Positions 16,648 through 24,973 of a DNA stretch of 54,544 bases are shown here, piece by piece. The position numbers were made by a program, and so were the translations under genes. A model generated the notes under the pieces. That model made no database searches. It was not told where the DNA came from and worked only from the letters and a program-made list of their open reading frames with translations. The stretch's first letter is position 1. Every line of letters starts with the position of its first letter. Location of the stretch: contig JAMPAZ010000001.1 of the NCBI GenBank assembly GCA_023666965.1, positions 110,579 through 165,122 on the forward strand, in the 5' to 3' direction. This DNA comes from Muribaculum sp. Lineage in GTDB: Bacteria; Bacteroidota; Bacteroidia; Bacteroidales; Muribaculaceae.

Positions 16648-17379
16648 ATGGGATATAATTTAGTCATAGACCAAGGCAATTCCGCCGCAAAAGTGGCCAT
16701 TTTTAAGGGCGACGAGATGGTTGACCATTGGCGATACGATGTGTTGACCGACGAAGTTTTGCGCAAGGTGGCACACAGTTTTCCGGTAGATTCAGCCGTC
16801 TATTGCTCGGTGTCGAACCACGGTGAGGACGTGATAGTGCTTCTGCGCTCGATGGTCGGCAAAGTTTATGAGCTGACTTCGTTGTTGCCGTTGCCGGTTA
16901 AGGTGGCGTATACGACTCCGTCGACTTTGGGACGCGACCGTATAGCGGCGGTGGCGGGAGCGAGAAAATTGTATCCCAAGAGCGACGTATTGGTGGTCGA
17001 TGCAGGAACGGCGGTCACTTACGACGTCCTGTTAAAGGACGGGACATTTGTGGGGGGCAATATAGCTCCGGGACTTTGGATGCGTGCGGAGGCCCTTCAT
17101 CAGATGACGAAGCGGTTGCCGCGTGTAGAGGTCGAGTCGGCAGGAGAAGTTGCCGATTGGGGCACCGACACGGAAAATGCCATTCGCTCGGGGGTTGTCC
17201 GCGGGGTCGTCGGCGAGATCAGCTATTACCGCGACCGTCTGTCGTCGAAGGCCGAGGTGGTGCTGACCGGAGGAGATGCTTCGCGAATAGCTCCGCTTCT
17301 TGACTTTAAGGTGAGAGTAGATGAAACACTTGTACTAACAGGATTAAACAGTATACTATTATATAATGAACATCGTTAA
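16648..17379 (+). CDS. coaX: Type III pantothenate kinase
   Basis: 243 residues, family length. It phosphorylates pantothenate to start coenzyme A synthesis in the cytosol and, unlike CoaA, is not feedback inhibited by CoA (family knowledge). The ASKHA-fold phosphate motifs are clear: DQGNSAAKVAIF at residues 8-19 and VVDAGTAVTYDVL at about 116-128, plus TPSTLGRDRIAAVAGA and GGNIAPGLWMR. It leads an operon: the barrel-protein gene overlaps its 3' end by 14 bases. Confidence 0.95.
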   Translation: MGYNLVIDQGNSAAKVAIFKGDEMVDHWRYDVLTDEVLRKVAHSFPVDSAVYCSVSNHGEDVIVLLRSMVGKVYELTSLLPLPVKVAYTTPSTLGRDRIAAVAGARKLYPKSDVLVVDAGTAVTYDVLLKDGTFVGGNIAPGLWMRAEALHQMTKRLPRVEVESAGEVADWGTDTENAIRSGVVRGVVGEISYYRDRLSSKAEVVLTGGDASRIAPLLDFKVRVDETLVLTGLNSILLYNEHR

Positions 17380-18622
17380 AAAGATCTTAGTGGCCGTGGC
17401 GGTCATTTTGGCCGTCGGGAACGTAAGTGCCCAGGATGCCATGAGCCCATATTCAAAATACGGCTACGGCATACTCAATGATAACGCCACATCTGCCCAA
17501 AGCTCCATGGGGGGCATCGGATATGCCATGCAGTCGGGCCGACAGGTGAATGTAATGAATCCGGCGAGCTATGCTTCGATCGACTCCATCACATTCTTGT
17601 TTGACATGGGAATGGATTTGACCAAGCTTTGGAGCCGAGAGACTGACAACAAGGGAGTAAGCCATTTCGGGTCGAGTTTCGGCGGCGGTTTTGACTACAT
17701 TACCATGCAGTTTCCGATAAGCAAGTATATAGGGGCGAGTTTGGGTATGATTCCGTATTCAAACGTAGGATATGCTTTCGGTTCGTCGATCGACAACGGA
17801 AGCGAGACTCGTCAAGGCTCCGGCGGATTGAATCAGCTTTATGCCGGTGTTGCCGGGCGCATATTCAAAGGGTTTTCGCTTGGAGTCAATATCGGCTATC
17901 TTTTTGGTACCACCTACAATGACACGTATCTCTACACTTCGACGGGGTCGTCGACATTGTTTGAGACTGTAGTCGAGGTAAGGGACTATCACATTCAGTT
18001 CGGAGCGCAATATGCCTATAATATTAATAAGGACAGCCGCTTGACGGCCGGTGTCACATTCTCGCCCGGAAAGTCGCTTTTGGGACATGCCTGGGGCGTT
18101 CATTATGATTTGAGTACTGACAGCGAGATGGATACTGTGGGGTATACATCGCTTAAAAACAAGTATTCGCTTCCCGCTTCGTGGGGTTTTGGCGTTAACT
18201 ACCAGTGGCGCGATCGTTGGATGGTGGAGCTTGACTTGACCTATCAGCCGTGGTCTAAGGCAAAGTACCGCAACATTGACGATGCGCTCCAGTCGCAATC
18301 GTTTGACGATCGATGGAAGCTTGCAGCCGGTATGCAGTACACCCCGAACACGCGCGGGTCATACGTACAGAACATTAATTACCGAGCCGGTGCATTCTAT
18401 GAACACGGTTATCTGAACGTGATGGGCAATAATGTGCGCGAGTATGGAGCGTCGATCGGATTCGGACTCCCGGCACCGAAGCAAAAGACGGTGATAAACC
18501 TTGGATTTGAATGGCGACATCGCCAAGCAACGCCCAATCCTCTCATTAAGGAAAATTACTTCAGTATAAAGATTGGCGTGAACTTTAACGAACGCTGGTT
18601 CTATCAGAGAAAGATTCAATAA
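17366..18622 (+). CDS. Outer-membrane beta-barrel protein (OmpP1/FadL-like)
   Basis: 418 residues with a signal peptide (cut after NVSAQ, about residue 23). The mature protein has alternating hydrophobic strands and Gly/Tyr-rich turns throughout, and begins MSPYSKYGYGILNDN, then NPASYASIDSITFLFDMG; the NPA-type N-terminal region is typical of FadL-like barrels of Bacteroidetes. The substrate is unknown. It overlaps coaX by 14 bases and is followed 14 bases later by lptC, a combination of metabolic and envelope genes often seen together in this phylum. Confidence 0.8.
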   Translation: MNIVKKILVAVAVILAVGNVSAQDAMSPYSKYGYGILNDNATSAQSSMGGIGYAMQSGRQVNVMNPASYASIDSITFLFDMGMDLTKLWSRETDNKGVSHFGSSFGGGFDYITMQFPISKYIGASLGMIPYSNVGYAFGSSIDNGSETRQGSGGLNQLYAGVAGRIFKGFSLGVNIGYLFGTTYNDTYLYTSTGSSTLFETVVEVRDYHIQFGAQYAYNINKDSRLTAGVTFSPGKSLLGHAWGVHYDLSTDSEMDTVGYTSLKNKYSLPASWGFGVNYQWRDRWMVELDLTYQPWSKAKYRNIDDALQSQSFDDRWKLAAGMQYTPNTRGSYVQNINYRAGAFYEHGYLNVMGNNVREYGASIGFGLPAPKQKTVINLGFEWRHRQATPNPLIKENYFSIKIGVNFNERWFYQRKIQ

Positions 18623-18636
18623 TCGCGGGGAACGAT

Positions 18637-19365
18637 ATGGCCTCGAAGGGACATACAGTAAACGATATGAGGGTACTGCCACTGCTATGTGCATTGGCGG
18701 TACTTATCGTAGTAGGATGTTCCAACGACAAGACGGAAGTGGTGCACCGAAACACGGATATGGAGACAGCGCCGACGATGATGACTCGCGACGTAGTGAC
18801 TTTGATTTCAGATTCGGGAATAACGCGCTACAGAATAACGACCGACCTATGGTTGGTGTATGACGAGGCAACCGAGCCTTTGTGGCGCTTCCCGGAGGGT
18901 CTGTTTATGGAAAAGTTTGACGAAACGTTTTCGACGGATGCCACTATACTGTGCGACTCGGCCACGTACTTTAAAAACAAGCAACTTTGGCGCCTTGACG
19001 GAAATGTTAATATCCTGAATACGTTGGGCGAGAAGTTTCTGACCCAGCAGCTGTATTGGGATCAACGCTTAAACAAGGTGTATTCAGATTCGTTTATACA
19101 TATTGAGCGGGCTGACCGCACGATAGAGGGGGTGGGCTTTGAGTCGAACGACCGCATGACGCGATACAACATAATGAATCCTACGGGGATATTCCCTGCA
19201 TCGCAATTTCAGAGACGTGGCGACGGCGAAGAAGCATCGGATTCGGCATCGGTCGAAAAGCCGGAACACGACTCTCTTGACATAGTCATAGCATCGCCTC
19301 CTGTCGCTCCGCCTGCCAAGTGGCGCCAACAGGCTCCGAAAAGTAAAAACAAGGCAACAAAGTAA
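18637..19365 (+). CDS. lptC: LPS export protein LptC
   Basis: 242 residues. LptC is the bitopic or lipid-anchored periplasmic link that passes LPS from LptBFG to LptA. The hydrophobic N-terminus ends LIVVGC, which suggests a lipoprotein (Cys28, or Cys18 if translation starts at the second ATG at 18667). The body shows the LptC/OstA beta-jellyroll: LISDSGITRYRITTD, FMEKFDETFSTDATILCDSA, WRLDGNVNILNTLGEKFLTQ, LNKVYSDSFIHIERADRTIE. The S/A/P/K-rich tail of about 40 residues after FQRRGDG looks disordered. It lies between the barrel gene and the CorC-like gene on the same strand. Confidence 0.88.
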   Translation: MASKGHTVNDMRVLPLLCALAVLIVVGCSNDKTEVVHRNTDMETAPTMMTRDVVTLISDSGITRYRITTDLWLVYDEATEPLWRFPEGLFMEKFDETFSTDATILCDSATYFKNKQLWRLDGNVNILNTLGEKFLTQQLYWDQRLNKVYSDSFIHIERADRTIEGVGFESNDRMTRYNIMNPTGIFPASQFQRRGDGEEASDSASVEKPEHDSLDIVIASPPVAPPAKWRQQAPKSKNKATK

Positions 19366-19411
19366 ACGCTTTTAAACAAGCTCTTAAAATCAAACCGGTA
19401 ATATAATCGAT

Positions 19412-20692
19412 ATGACACTGACCACCTGGCTTATCATCACGATAGTTTCGCTTATGTTTTCGGCACTTTTTTCAGGTGTCGAGATAGCCTATATCTCGTC
19501 AAACAGGGTGAAGGTTGAGATTGATGTCAAGCGCGGCGGCCTTGTGGGCAAGATAATAAATCTGTATTATGCCCATCAGGAGCTGTTTATCTCTACGATA
19601 TTGGTGGGAAACAATATCATGCTCGTCATATACGGTATGGGTGCGGCGGCGCTGCTCGAGCCATGGCTCTATACCATATATCCGAGTGAAGTGTTCGTGC
19701 TGTTGATGCAGACGCTCATTTCGACTGCAATAATACTGCTGACCGGAGAATTTTTCCCGAAAACCATCTTCCGAATCAATCCGAACTCTTCTCTCCGCTA
19801 TTTTGCGACGCCGATATTCTTTTTCTGGGTGGTTTTGTGGCCAATATCGATGTTCACATCATGGCTGTCGAAGGCTCTGATGTGGCTGTGTGGAATACGC
19901 AACGTAAACCATACGCTTGGAGTCCTTACAATAGGAGATTTGAACCAGTATATCCAGGCTACCATTGACGAATCGGCGCATCAGGATAAAGTGGAGAACG
20001 AGGTTAAGATATTCCACAATGCCATCGACTTTTCGTCGACTCATCTACGCGACTGCATGACTCCGCGAAACGAGCTTGTAGCGGTTAACATAGACACCAC
20101 AAGCTACGATCAGTTGTCGCTTTTGTTCACGTCGTCGGGACGGTCAAAAATAGTGGTCTATAAGGACGACATAGACAATGTGCTCGGATATATCCATGTC
20201 AGCGAGATGTTTCATCCCGACTGTGACTGGAAATCAGCACTAAAGCCGGTGGTCTTTGCCCCGGAAACGTTGCTTGCGAACAAGATGATGCGCAGACTAT
20301 TGGCCGAAAAGCGTTCCATGGCCGTGGTGGTAGATGAGTTCGGCGGAACGGCAGGTCTGGTATCGCTTGAAGATTTGGTGGAGGAGATATTCGGCGATAT
20401 TCAGGATGAGCATGACAAGAGCAAGTTCACGGCACGGGAGATAGAGCAAGGGTTGTATGAGTTTTCGGGTCGGTGCGAGATCGGCTATTTAAATGATAAT
20501 TTCGGGCTGGATATACCGGAATCTGACGACTATCAGACTCTTGCGGGATATATACTAAACAGCATGGGAGAAATCCCCGCCCAGGGTGCCACGATGGAGC
20601 TTGGCGGCAAAACGTATACAATAGTCAAGAAGTCGGCTACCCGGCTTGAGTTGATACGAGTGAAGACAGCCGAAGAATCGAACGAACAGTAG
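19412..20692 (+). CDS. CNNM/CorC-family membrane protein with CBS domains
   Basis: 426 residues. An N-terminal DUF21/CNNM membrane domain with about four hydrophobic segments (residues 1-190; EIAYISSNRVKVE is the family block) precedes a pair of CBS domains (about 210-330; MTPRNELVAVN, VVVDEFGGTAGLVSLEDLVE) and a C-terminal CorC/HlyC transporter-associated domain (about 345-420; FSGRCEIGYLNDNFGLDIP). Such proteins are linked to Mg or Co efflux, and in gliding relatives the paralogue is GldE. It ends the coaX operon. No plus-strand terminator is obvious; the convergent RNA gene's hairpin lies 40 bases beyond. Confidence 0.92.
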   Translation: MTLTTWLIITIVSLMFSALFSGVEIAYISSNRVKVEIDVKRGGLVGKIINLYYAHQELFISTILVGNNIMLVIYGMGAAALLEPWLYTIYPSEVFVLLMQTLISTAIILLTGEFFPKTIFRINPNSSLRYFATPIFFFWVVLWPISMFTSWLSKALMWLCGIRNVNHTLGVLTIGDLNQYIQATIDESAHQDKVENEVKIFHNAIDFSSTHLRDCMTPRNELVAVNIDTTSYDQLSLLFTSSGRSKIVVYKDDIDNVLGYIHVSEMFHPDCDWKSALKPVVFAPETLLANKMMRRLLAEKRSMAVVVDEFGGTAGLVSLEDLVEEIFGDIQDEHDKSKFTAREIEQGLYEFSGRCEIGYLNDNFGLDIPESDDYQTLAGYILNSMGEIPAQGATMELGGKTYTIVKKSATRLELIRVKTAEESNEQ

Positions 20693-20721
20693 GCTACGGG
20701 AGATATATTCAGGATGGTATA

Positions 20722-21005
20722 TAAAAAATGAAAGTGCACTTCTTCACAGAAGCACACTCCCTCATAACCAAAATTCAAGTATATATTTCTGTATCCAACA
20801 AAAAGATGTTGCCAATCAGTCAACAAACTTTTGCTCTTAGAATTGCACAGGACTAAGGCAGATGTGAGAATGAAGAGTGACATATTCTTAAAGTTTCGAG
20901 ACAACAAAACGGGGTACATTATTCAGTATCCTTAGGCATTAAGTTATCTCATATTTAAAGAAGATGTGTGCCTGTGTTTTCTAAGATTAGTGACTTTCAT
21001 CAAGC
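20722..21005 (-). ncRNA. Probable structured non-coding RNA, about 280 nt
   Basis: A minus-strand transcription unit without a credible gene. The promoter box TAACTTTG (21018-21011) is followed by a region in which CTTAGAA and CACAGG (within 20971-20985) pair with TTCTAAG and CCTGTG (within 20836-20851), and inside this a second pair CTAAGG/CCTTAG forms, leaving large internal bulges. Further on is an intrinsic terminator (20723-20758). A long rod with a central bulge recalls 6S RNA, and Bacteroidetes 6S-type RNAs are known, but I cannot confirm the family. tmRNA, SRP RNA and RNase P RNA signatures are not visible. The remaining gap (21019-21239) is AT-rich with no feature I can support. Confidence 0.6.
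20723..20758 (-). terminator. Terminator of the minus-strand RNA
   Basis: On the minus strand AGTGTGCTTC (20758-20749) pairs with GAAGTGCACT (20742-20733) over ten base pairs including two G-U pairs, followed by TTTCATTTTTT. The T run occurs only on the minus strand, which fixes the direction. Confidence 0.75.
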
Positions 21006-21010
21006 TGATG

Positions 21011-21018
21011 CAAAGTTA
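21011..21018 (-). promoter_or_regulatory. -7 box of the minus-strand RNA gene
   Basis: TAACTTTG on the minus strand, an exact TAnnTTTG. It points away from the opine dehydrogenase gene (also minus, upstream) into the RNA gene. Confidence 0.6.
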
Positions 21019-21239
21019 CGTCATTTAATTGAAAAAATGAGTGTTTAATCTTATAATAAAACTAAAAATAAGATTTTTGGCGTTGTTGATGCGTAATTTG
21101 TTGGGATGCAATGTGTTATATACGTGATTTAGATAAAAAAAGACTCTAAATGTGAAAATACAGGTAATAATTTTTGGTTAAATCAGATATTTATCTAAAA
21201 ATTAACAACTTTTTAGGCGGGGAAAAGTGTTATGTGCAG

Positions 21240-22256
21240 TTAGATGAGTCGGCTCCCCCATTCGTAGACGGCATCAATGTTTGGGACGGGGACATTGTAT
21301 TTACCGGCGAGATTACGGATGTATTTGAGCCCTACGGCAAAGTCTTCGGTGAAATATCGACTTGAAAAGTCGGGCACCCAACCGAGTTCTGTCTTAATCA
21401 TTGGAGCCATAATGTTTTTAAAACTTTCAATAGAGCGTAGTTTAGCTGAAAGAGTCGCGGCATCCGAGCTTTCGTAATATTCGAGAATCGGGGGCAGGAA
21501 AGTCTTTGAAACCGGCAAACAGTCGATGATGTCGAACAGCTCATGGTCCATGGCAATCAGCAGTCGTGAAGCGTCGTCGCTCCATTCGGCGTAAAAGCGG
21601 CTGTTTTTCGGGAATGTCGTTCCCGGAGTCCAGTTGCGGAACATGGTGTAAAGTCTGGATGTGTGCAGGAGCGGATTACTGTTGGTAAGGCTTGCTTCGA
21701 GATAGTTGTTCAGAAGGTGGGTGGGTCGGTCGAGGGTCGCTTCAATCCACCTGCGGAACAGCTCTTTGTCGGCTTGAGAAGTCCTTTCGACGGCGATATT
21801 GTATGAGCTTTTATATCCGAGCAGGTTTGCCGACACGCCGTAGTCTTTGACTCGGGCTATATAGGGCACTCTTTGGAATCCCCAAAGATGGATTGAGGCA
21901 TCGAGGATGTCAAATGCTTCGAAGAAGAATCCCGTAGAGGAGAATACCGAACCGACGAATGAACCAGGCTTGGCGTAGGGAGCTATTTTCAGCAATTCGT
22001 CTTTTATAAGGAAGCCGGGTACGCAAAGAAGCACCACGTCAGCCTCCGGGATGCAGCTTTCGGGGCTGTCCGAGATTTTCTCAAGGGCACCATTAAATAT
22101 ATTTCCGGCGGGGTCGGTGACTGTGATGCTTTTTTGCCATAAATCGGGATGTCCGGTGAGAATGCTGACTTTATAGCCTTTATTGGCCAAAATTCCTGCA
22201 ATTACTGTTCCGAGGCTACCGCCTCCGCAAATACATATATTATTAATGGTGTCCAT
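21240..22256 (-). CDS. NAD/NADP octopine/nopaline dehydrogenase-family protein
   Basis: 338 residues. The N-terminal Rossmann domain has ICICGGGSLGTVIAG (GxGxxG at residues 11-16), and the C-terminal half matches the helical opine dehydrogenase domain (NNYLEASLTNSNPLLHTSR, with the conserved Asn and His). Family members reductively condense an amino acid with a keto acid, or act on related substrates. No biosynthetic partner is adjacent, so the substrate is open. A promoter box (22277-22284) lies 20 bases upstream and the gene appears monocistronic. Confidence 0.85.
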   Translation of the reverse strand: MDTINNICICGGGSLGTVIAGILANKGYKVSILTGHPDLWQKSITVTDPAGNIFNGALEKISDSPESCIPEADVVLLCVPGFLIKDELLKIAPYAKPGSFVGSVFSSTGFFFEAFDILDASIHLWGFQRVPYIARVKDYGVSANLLGYKSSYNIAVERTSQADKELFRRWIEATLDRPTHLLNNYLEASLTNSNPLLHTSRLYTMFRNWTPGTTFPKNSRFYAEWSDDASRLLIAMDHELFDIIDCLPVSKTFLPPILEYYESSDAATLSAKLRSIESFKNIMAPMIKTELGWVPDFSSRYFTEDFAVGLKYIRNLAGKYNVPVPNIDAVYEWGSRLI

Positions 22257-22276
22257 TGCGATAAATTCAACGTGTG

Positions 22277-22284
22277 CAAAGTTA
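22277..22284 (-). promoter_or_regulatory. -7 box of the opine dehydrogenase gene
   Basis: TAACTTTG on the minus strand, giving a leader of about 15 bases. It is divergent from the promoter at 22323-22356. Confidence 0.55.
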
Positions 22285-22322
22285 GTGTTTTTCTATCGAC
22301 TTTTGATAATTTAACAAGTAAG

Positions 22323-22356
22323 TTGTTGAGAGAGACCCAAAGTTTGGTTACATTTG
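22323..22356 (+). promoter_or_regulatory. Promoter of the lipoprotein-PagL operon
   Basis: TTG (within 22323-22328), a 20-base spacer and TACATTTG (22349-22356) fit the Bacteroidetes promoter. The ATG is 40 bases beyond. Confidence 0.55.
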
Positions 22357-22396
22357 TGCAGTTTACTCATATCTTAATCACACATTTCTCATAGTA

Positions 22397-23371
22397 ATGG
22401 TTGAAAAAGTCAAATCTGAGATATATCTGTTGGTAATTGTCATGCTGTCGCTCGGTGTTGCTTTGTCGGGATGCAATTCGGATATTTTTATCGATCCGAT
22501 CAGTGCCGATGTCGCCGCTTTGTCGCTTGACGGCAACGGAGACGAGCACGATGTTCATATTTCTAAGGGAGAAATCTCGAATGTGGCGCTGTACACATGG
22601 GACGAGAGGCGACTGACGCAGGAAATTTATAATGCCGAGGGAGAGCTTCAGTCGGGATTCGTCACTGACAATCTTGAAATCGGGTTTAAGGGGGTGTGGT
22701 ATGACGAATATCTCCACTTTTCGATAGAGCGCGTTTCGGAGCGGGTCGGTCGCATCGTCGTGGAGAAGAATGACTACGACACTCCGTACGAATTTACGCT
22801 TATGGTCAGCAACGGTATAAAGAGCGTTTCGGTAGATGTTAAAATAATGCCCGGGGCTCGTTATGTGGTCGATAGGGTAGAATGTCCCGGAACGAGCCGC
22901 CGTGTATATGAGGAACATCGATACCTGTTAAGAAGCTGGCAGGTAGACAACGATACTGATGAGCCGATGAAGGTGAGCCTTGATTTGGATGAAATGCCGA
23001 TTATAGGCAAATATAGATTTGACAGCGAATGGGTGAATCTGTTCATGCTGTTTGAGGACGGTGCTGGGGAGGCGGATGTTCCGTCGTTCAGGGACTATAT
23101 GATGGGTCAATATGGGGTAAAAGCTCCGTTCTGCGCTGCATATAACACGGTGTCGTTAGTGGAATTGCCAAACAGGCTTTCCGATCCGACAGTCGCTCCT
23201 CATACGTCTGAGAAATTCAGTCTATATGTCGACATCGAGGATGTAGGAGTGGCGGCCAACATATATGGACATAATCCGGAGAATGGAAGGGAGTTGATGG
23301 TCGACGGCGAGGTGCGTGCCATATTGCCGACTGCAATTTATCTGAAAAGGGAGGAGGTGGTCAATGAATAG
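22397..23371 (+). CDS. Lipoprotein, function unknown, overlapping a PagL-like gene
   Basis: 324 residues with a lipoprotein signal ending VALSGC (Cys26). The body is predicted as mostly beta structure: an N-terminal part (SADVAALSLDGNGDEHDVHI, YDEYLHFSIERVSERVGRIV, TPYEFTLMVSNG) resembling BACON-like Ig repeats, and a second part with FDSEWVNLFMLFEDGAG and a C-terminal domain ending IYLKREEVVNE. No catalytic motif is seen. The stop overlaps the next gene by eight bases, so the two products are probably made together. Confidence 0.82.
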   Translation: MVEKVKSEIYLLVIVMLSLGVALSGCNSDIFIDPISADVAALSLDGNGDEHDVHISKGEISNVALYTWDERRLTQEIYNAEGELQSGFVTDNLEIGFKGVWYDEYLHFSIERVSERVGRIVVEKNDYDTPYEFTLMVSNGIKSVSVDVKIMPGARYVVDRVECPGTSRRVYEEHRYLLRSWQVDNDTDEPMKVSLDLDEMPIIGKYRFDSEWVNLFMLFEDGAGEADVPSFRDYMMGQYGVKAPFCAAYNTVSLVELPNRLSDPTVAPHTSEKFSLYVDIEDVGVAANIYGHNPENGRELMVDGEVRAILPTAIYLKREEVVNE

Positions 23372-24545
23372 ACTTAGGACTGTAGCATTGATTGTCAGTG
23401 CAGTAGTATTTATTACGCTATCGGCTCAGGGCTCGGCAGACGGCATCGCTGCAGGGAGCCGATATGGTATAGGAATTGACCTTCGTCCGGCTTACGTCGT
23501 TCCGTCGAACGGATATGTCGAGGGCGATAACGTAGCGGGTCATCCCATAGACAAAAGCATGTCGGCGTATGTGAAGTTTTTGTTTACTCTCGATCCAAAA
23601 AGCCGATTGGGGCAGATGTATCCGCAGGCATATCAAGGCATCGGCGTTGGGGTGACCAAGTTCATGGATGCATACGACATCGGAAATCCGATTTCGGTCT
23701 ATATTTTCCAGGGCGCTCCGATTGTGAGGTTTAATCGTCGGTTGTCGCTTGATTATGAATGGAATTTCGGGGCATCTTTCGGCTGGAAGCCGTATAGCGA
23801 GAATCAAAATCCTACGAACGGAGCTGTTGGTTCAAGCGTCAATGCTTATATCAATCTTGCCGTTATGGCTCGATTGCGTATGAGCAGAAGTTGGAGCCTT
23901 TTTGCGGGACTGGACTTTACGCATTATTCAAACGGAAACACGGACTATCCGAACTCCGGAATTAATATGGCCGGGTTGCGGCTCGGACTGACGTATATGT
24001 TTAATTCGGACAATCTGTCGACGACGATGTCGGGATATGATATAGACCCGGGATTTGTCTACGACGTGGCGGTCTATGGCTCGGCGCATAAGAATGGATT
24101 CGTACACGAGGAATCGCGTTATCTTATACCGGGTCGTTTCGGAGTTTTGGGTATGAACTTCGGGTCGACGTACAGGTTCAATAAGTATTTCGGGGCCGGG
24201 GCGACTGTCGATTTGCAGTATGACGAGGGTTCCGGGCTGAGCGGATATTATGAACCTGATTCGTCTCCTGAAGATCCGAAGTTTTACCGTCCTCCGTTTT
24301 CTCGTCAATTCGGTGTAGGCTTATCCGCCAGGGCAGAATTAACGATGGGCTTCTTTGCAATAAATGTCGGATTAGGGCACAATGTAGTGTATAAAGGACG
24401 CGATCTCGACGGTTTTTATCAAACATTTACTCTCAAGACATTTGTTACTCCGAGGATATTTCTGAATGTAGGGTATAAACTGCTTCGCTTTAAGGACCCG
24501 GGAAATCTGATGCTCGGAGTCGGGTACAGATTCGGCGGGTTGTAG
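23364..24545 (+). CDS. Acyloxyacyl hydrolase / PagL-like lipid A deacylase
   Basis: 393 residues with a signal peptide (to about residue 22, LSAQG) and a beta-barrel pattern up to the C-terminus. FTHYSNGNTDYPNSGINMAG (HYSNG at 187-191) matches the His-Ser catalytic block of PagL-type outer-membrane lipid A 3-O-deacylases. It is much longer than Pseudomonas PagL (about 170 residues), as are the Bacteroidetes members that carry the acyloxyacyl hydrolase name. It would trim acyl chains of lipid A; activity is inferred from the motif only. It is translationally coupled to the lipoprotein gene upstream and converges on folK. Confidence 0.8.
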   Translation: MNRLRTVALIVSAVVFITLSAQGSADGIAAGSRYGIGIDLRPAYVVPSNGYVEGDNVAGHPIDKSMSAYVKFLFTLDPKSRLGQMYPQAYQGIGVGVTKFMDAYDIGNPISVYIFQGAPIVRFNRRLSLDYEWNFGASFGWKPYSENQNPTNGAVGSSVNAYINLAVMARLRMSRSWSLFAGLDFTHYSNGNTDYPNSGINMAGLRLGLTYMFNSDNLSTTMSGYDIDPGFVYDVAVYGSAHKNGFVHEESRYLIPGRFGVLGMNFGSTYRFNKYFGAGATVDLQYDEGSGLSGYYEPDSSPEDPKFYRPPFSRQFGVGLSARAELTMGFFAINVGLGHNVVYKGRDLDGFYQTFTLKTFVTPRIFLNVGYKLLRFKDPGNLMLGVGYRFGGL

Positions 24546-24562
24546 GAGTAAAGTCGGTGAGT

Positions 24563-24955
24563 TTAGACGGTCAACGGCTTTAGGGTTTTGTAGCCGATGA
24601 GGAAGTATTCGCGGTGGAATTCTTTTGGTCGGATGATGTCGGCATTGAACGATATTAAGTCGAGGTCGATGGGTACGCGGCCGGATGATTTTGATTCGGG
24701 TGTGCGTCCGCGGGCTTGTTCGTAGTTTTTAAATGATATGATTATTTCTTCGGGCGACGATATTTCGGTCAGCGCTTCGACCACGCAGTTCAGATATGGG
24801 TCGAAGCGTCCGCTATACTCCGGAGTTGAATATATTTCGGATCGGGATGAGATGTAGAACAGACTTCCGAGCCAGTTGAGCGCATCGGTTATTTTTGTCG
24901 CGCGGTCGGGCGAGTTGGATCCGATGCTGATTATTAGCCTGTTCATAGCGTTCAT
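24563..24955 (-). CDS. folK: 2-amino-4-hydroxy-6-hydroxymethyldihydropteridine diphosphokinase
   Basis: 130 residues, slightly shorter than E. coli FolK (159). It transfers pyrophosphate from ATP to hydroxymethyldihydropterin in folate synthesis. Visible motifs are LIISIGSN near the start, the FDPYLNCVVEA segment, YEQARGR and the Mg-binding RVPIDLDLI. The start may be the ATG at 24946 (MNRLIIS) instead of 24955. It is the last gene of a minus-strand operon behind tex, with an 18-base gap. Confidence 0.92.
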   Translation of the reverse strand: MNAMNRLIISIGSNSPDRATKITDALNWLGSLFYISSRSEIYSTPEYSGRFDPYLNCVVEALTEISSPEEIIISFKNYEQARGRTPESKSSGRVPIDLDLISFNADIIRPKEFHREYFLIGYKTLKPLTV

Positions 24956-24973
24956 AGCCTAAAGCGAGTAGGT

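Noticed and set aside
20533-20919. A 128-codon minus-strand frame overlapping the end of the CorC-like gene and the RNA gene
   Set aside because: It runs through the terminator hairpin and then antisense through the CorC-like gene, with no domain similarity; a structured RNA explains the region better.
21174-21365. A 63-codon plus-strand frame before and over the opine dehydrogenase 3' end
   Set aside because: Its second half is antisense to a well-supported gene and no promoter or similarity supports it.
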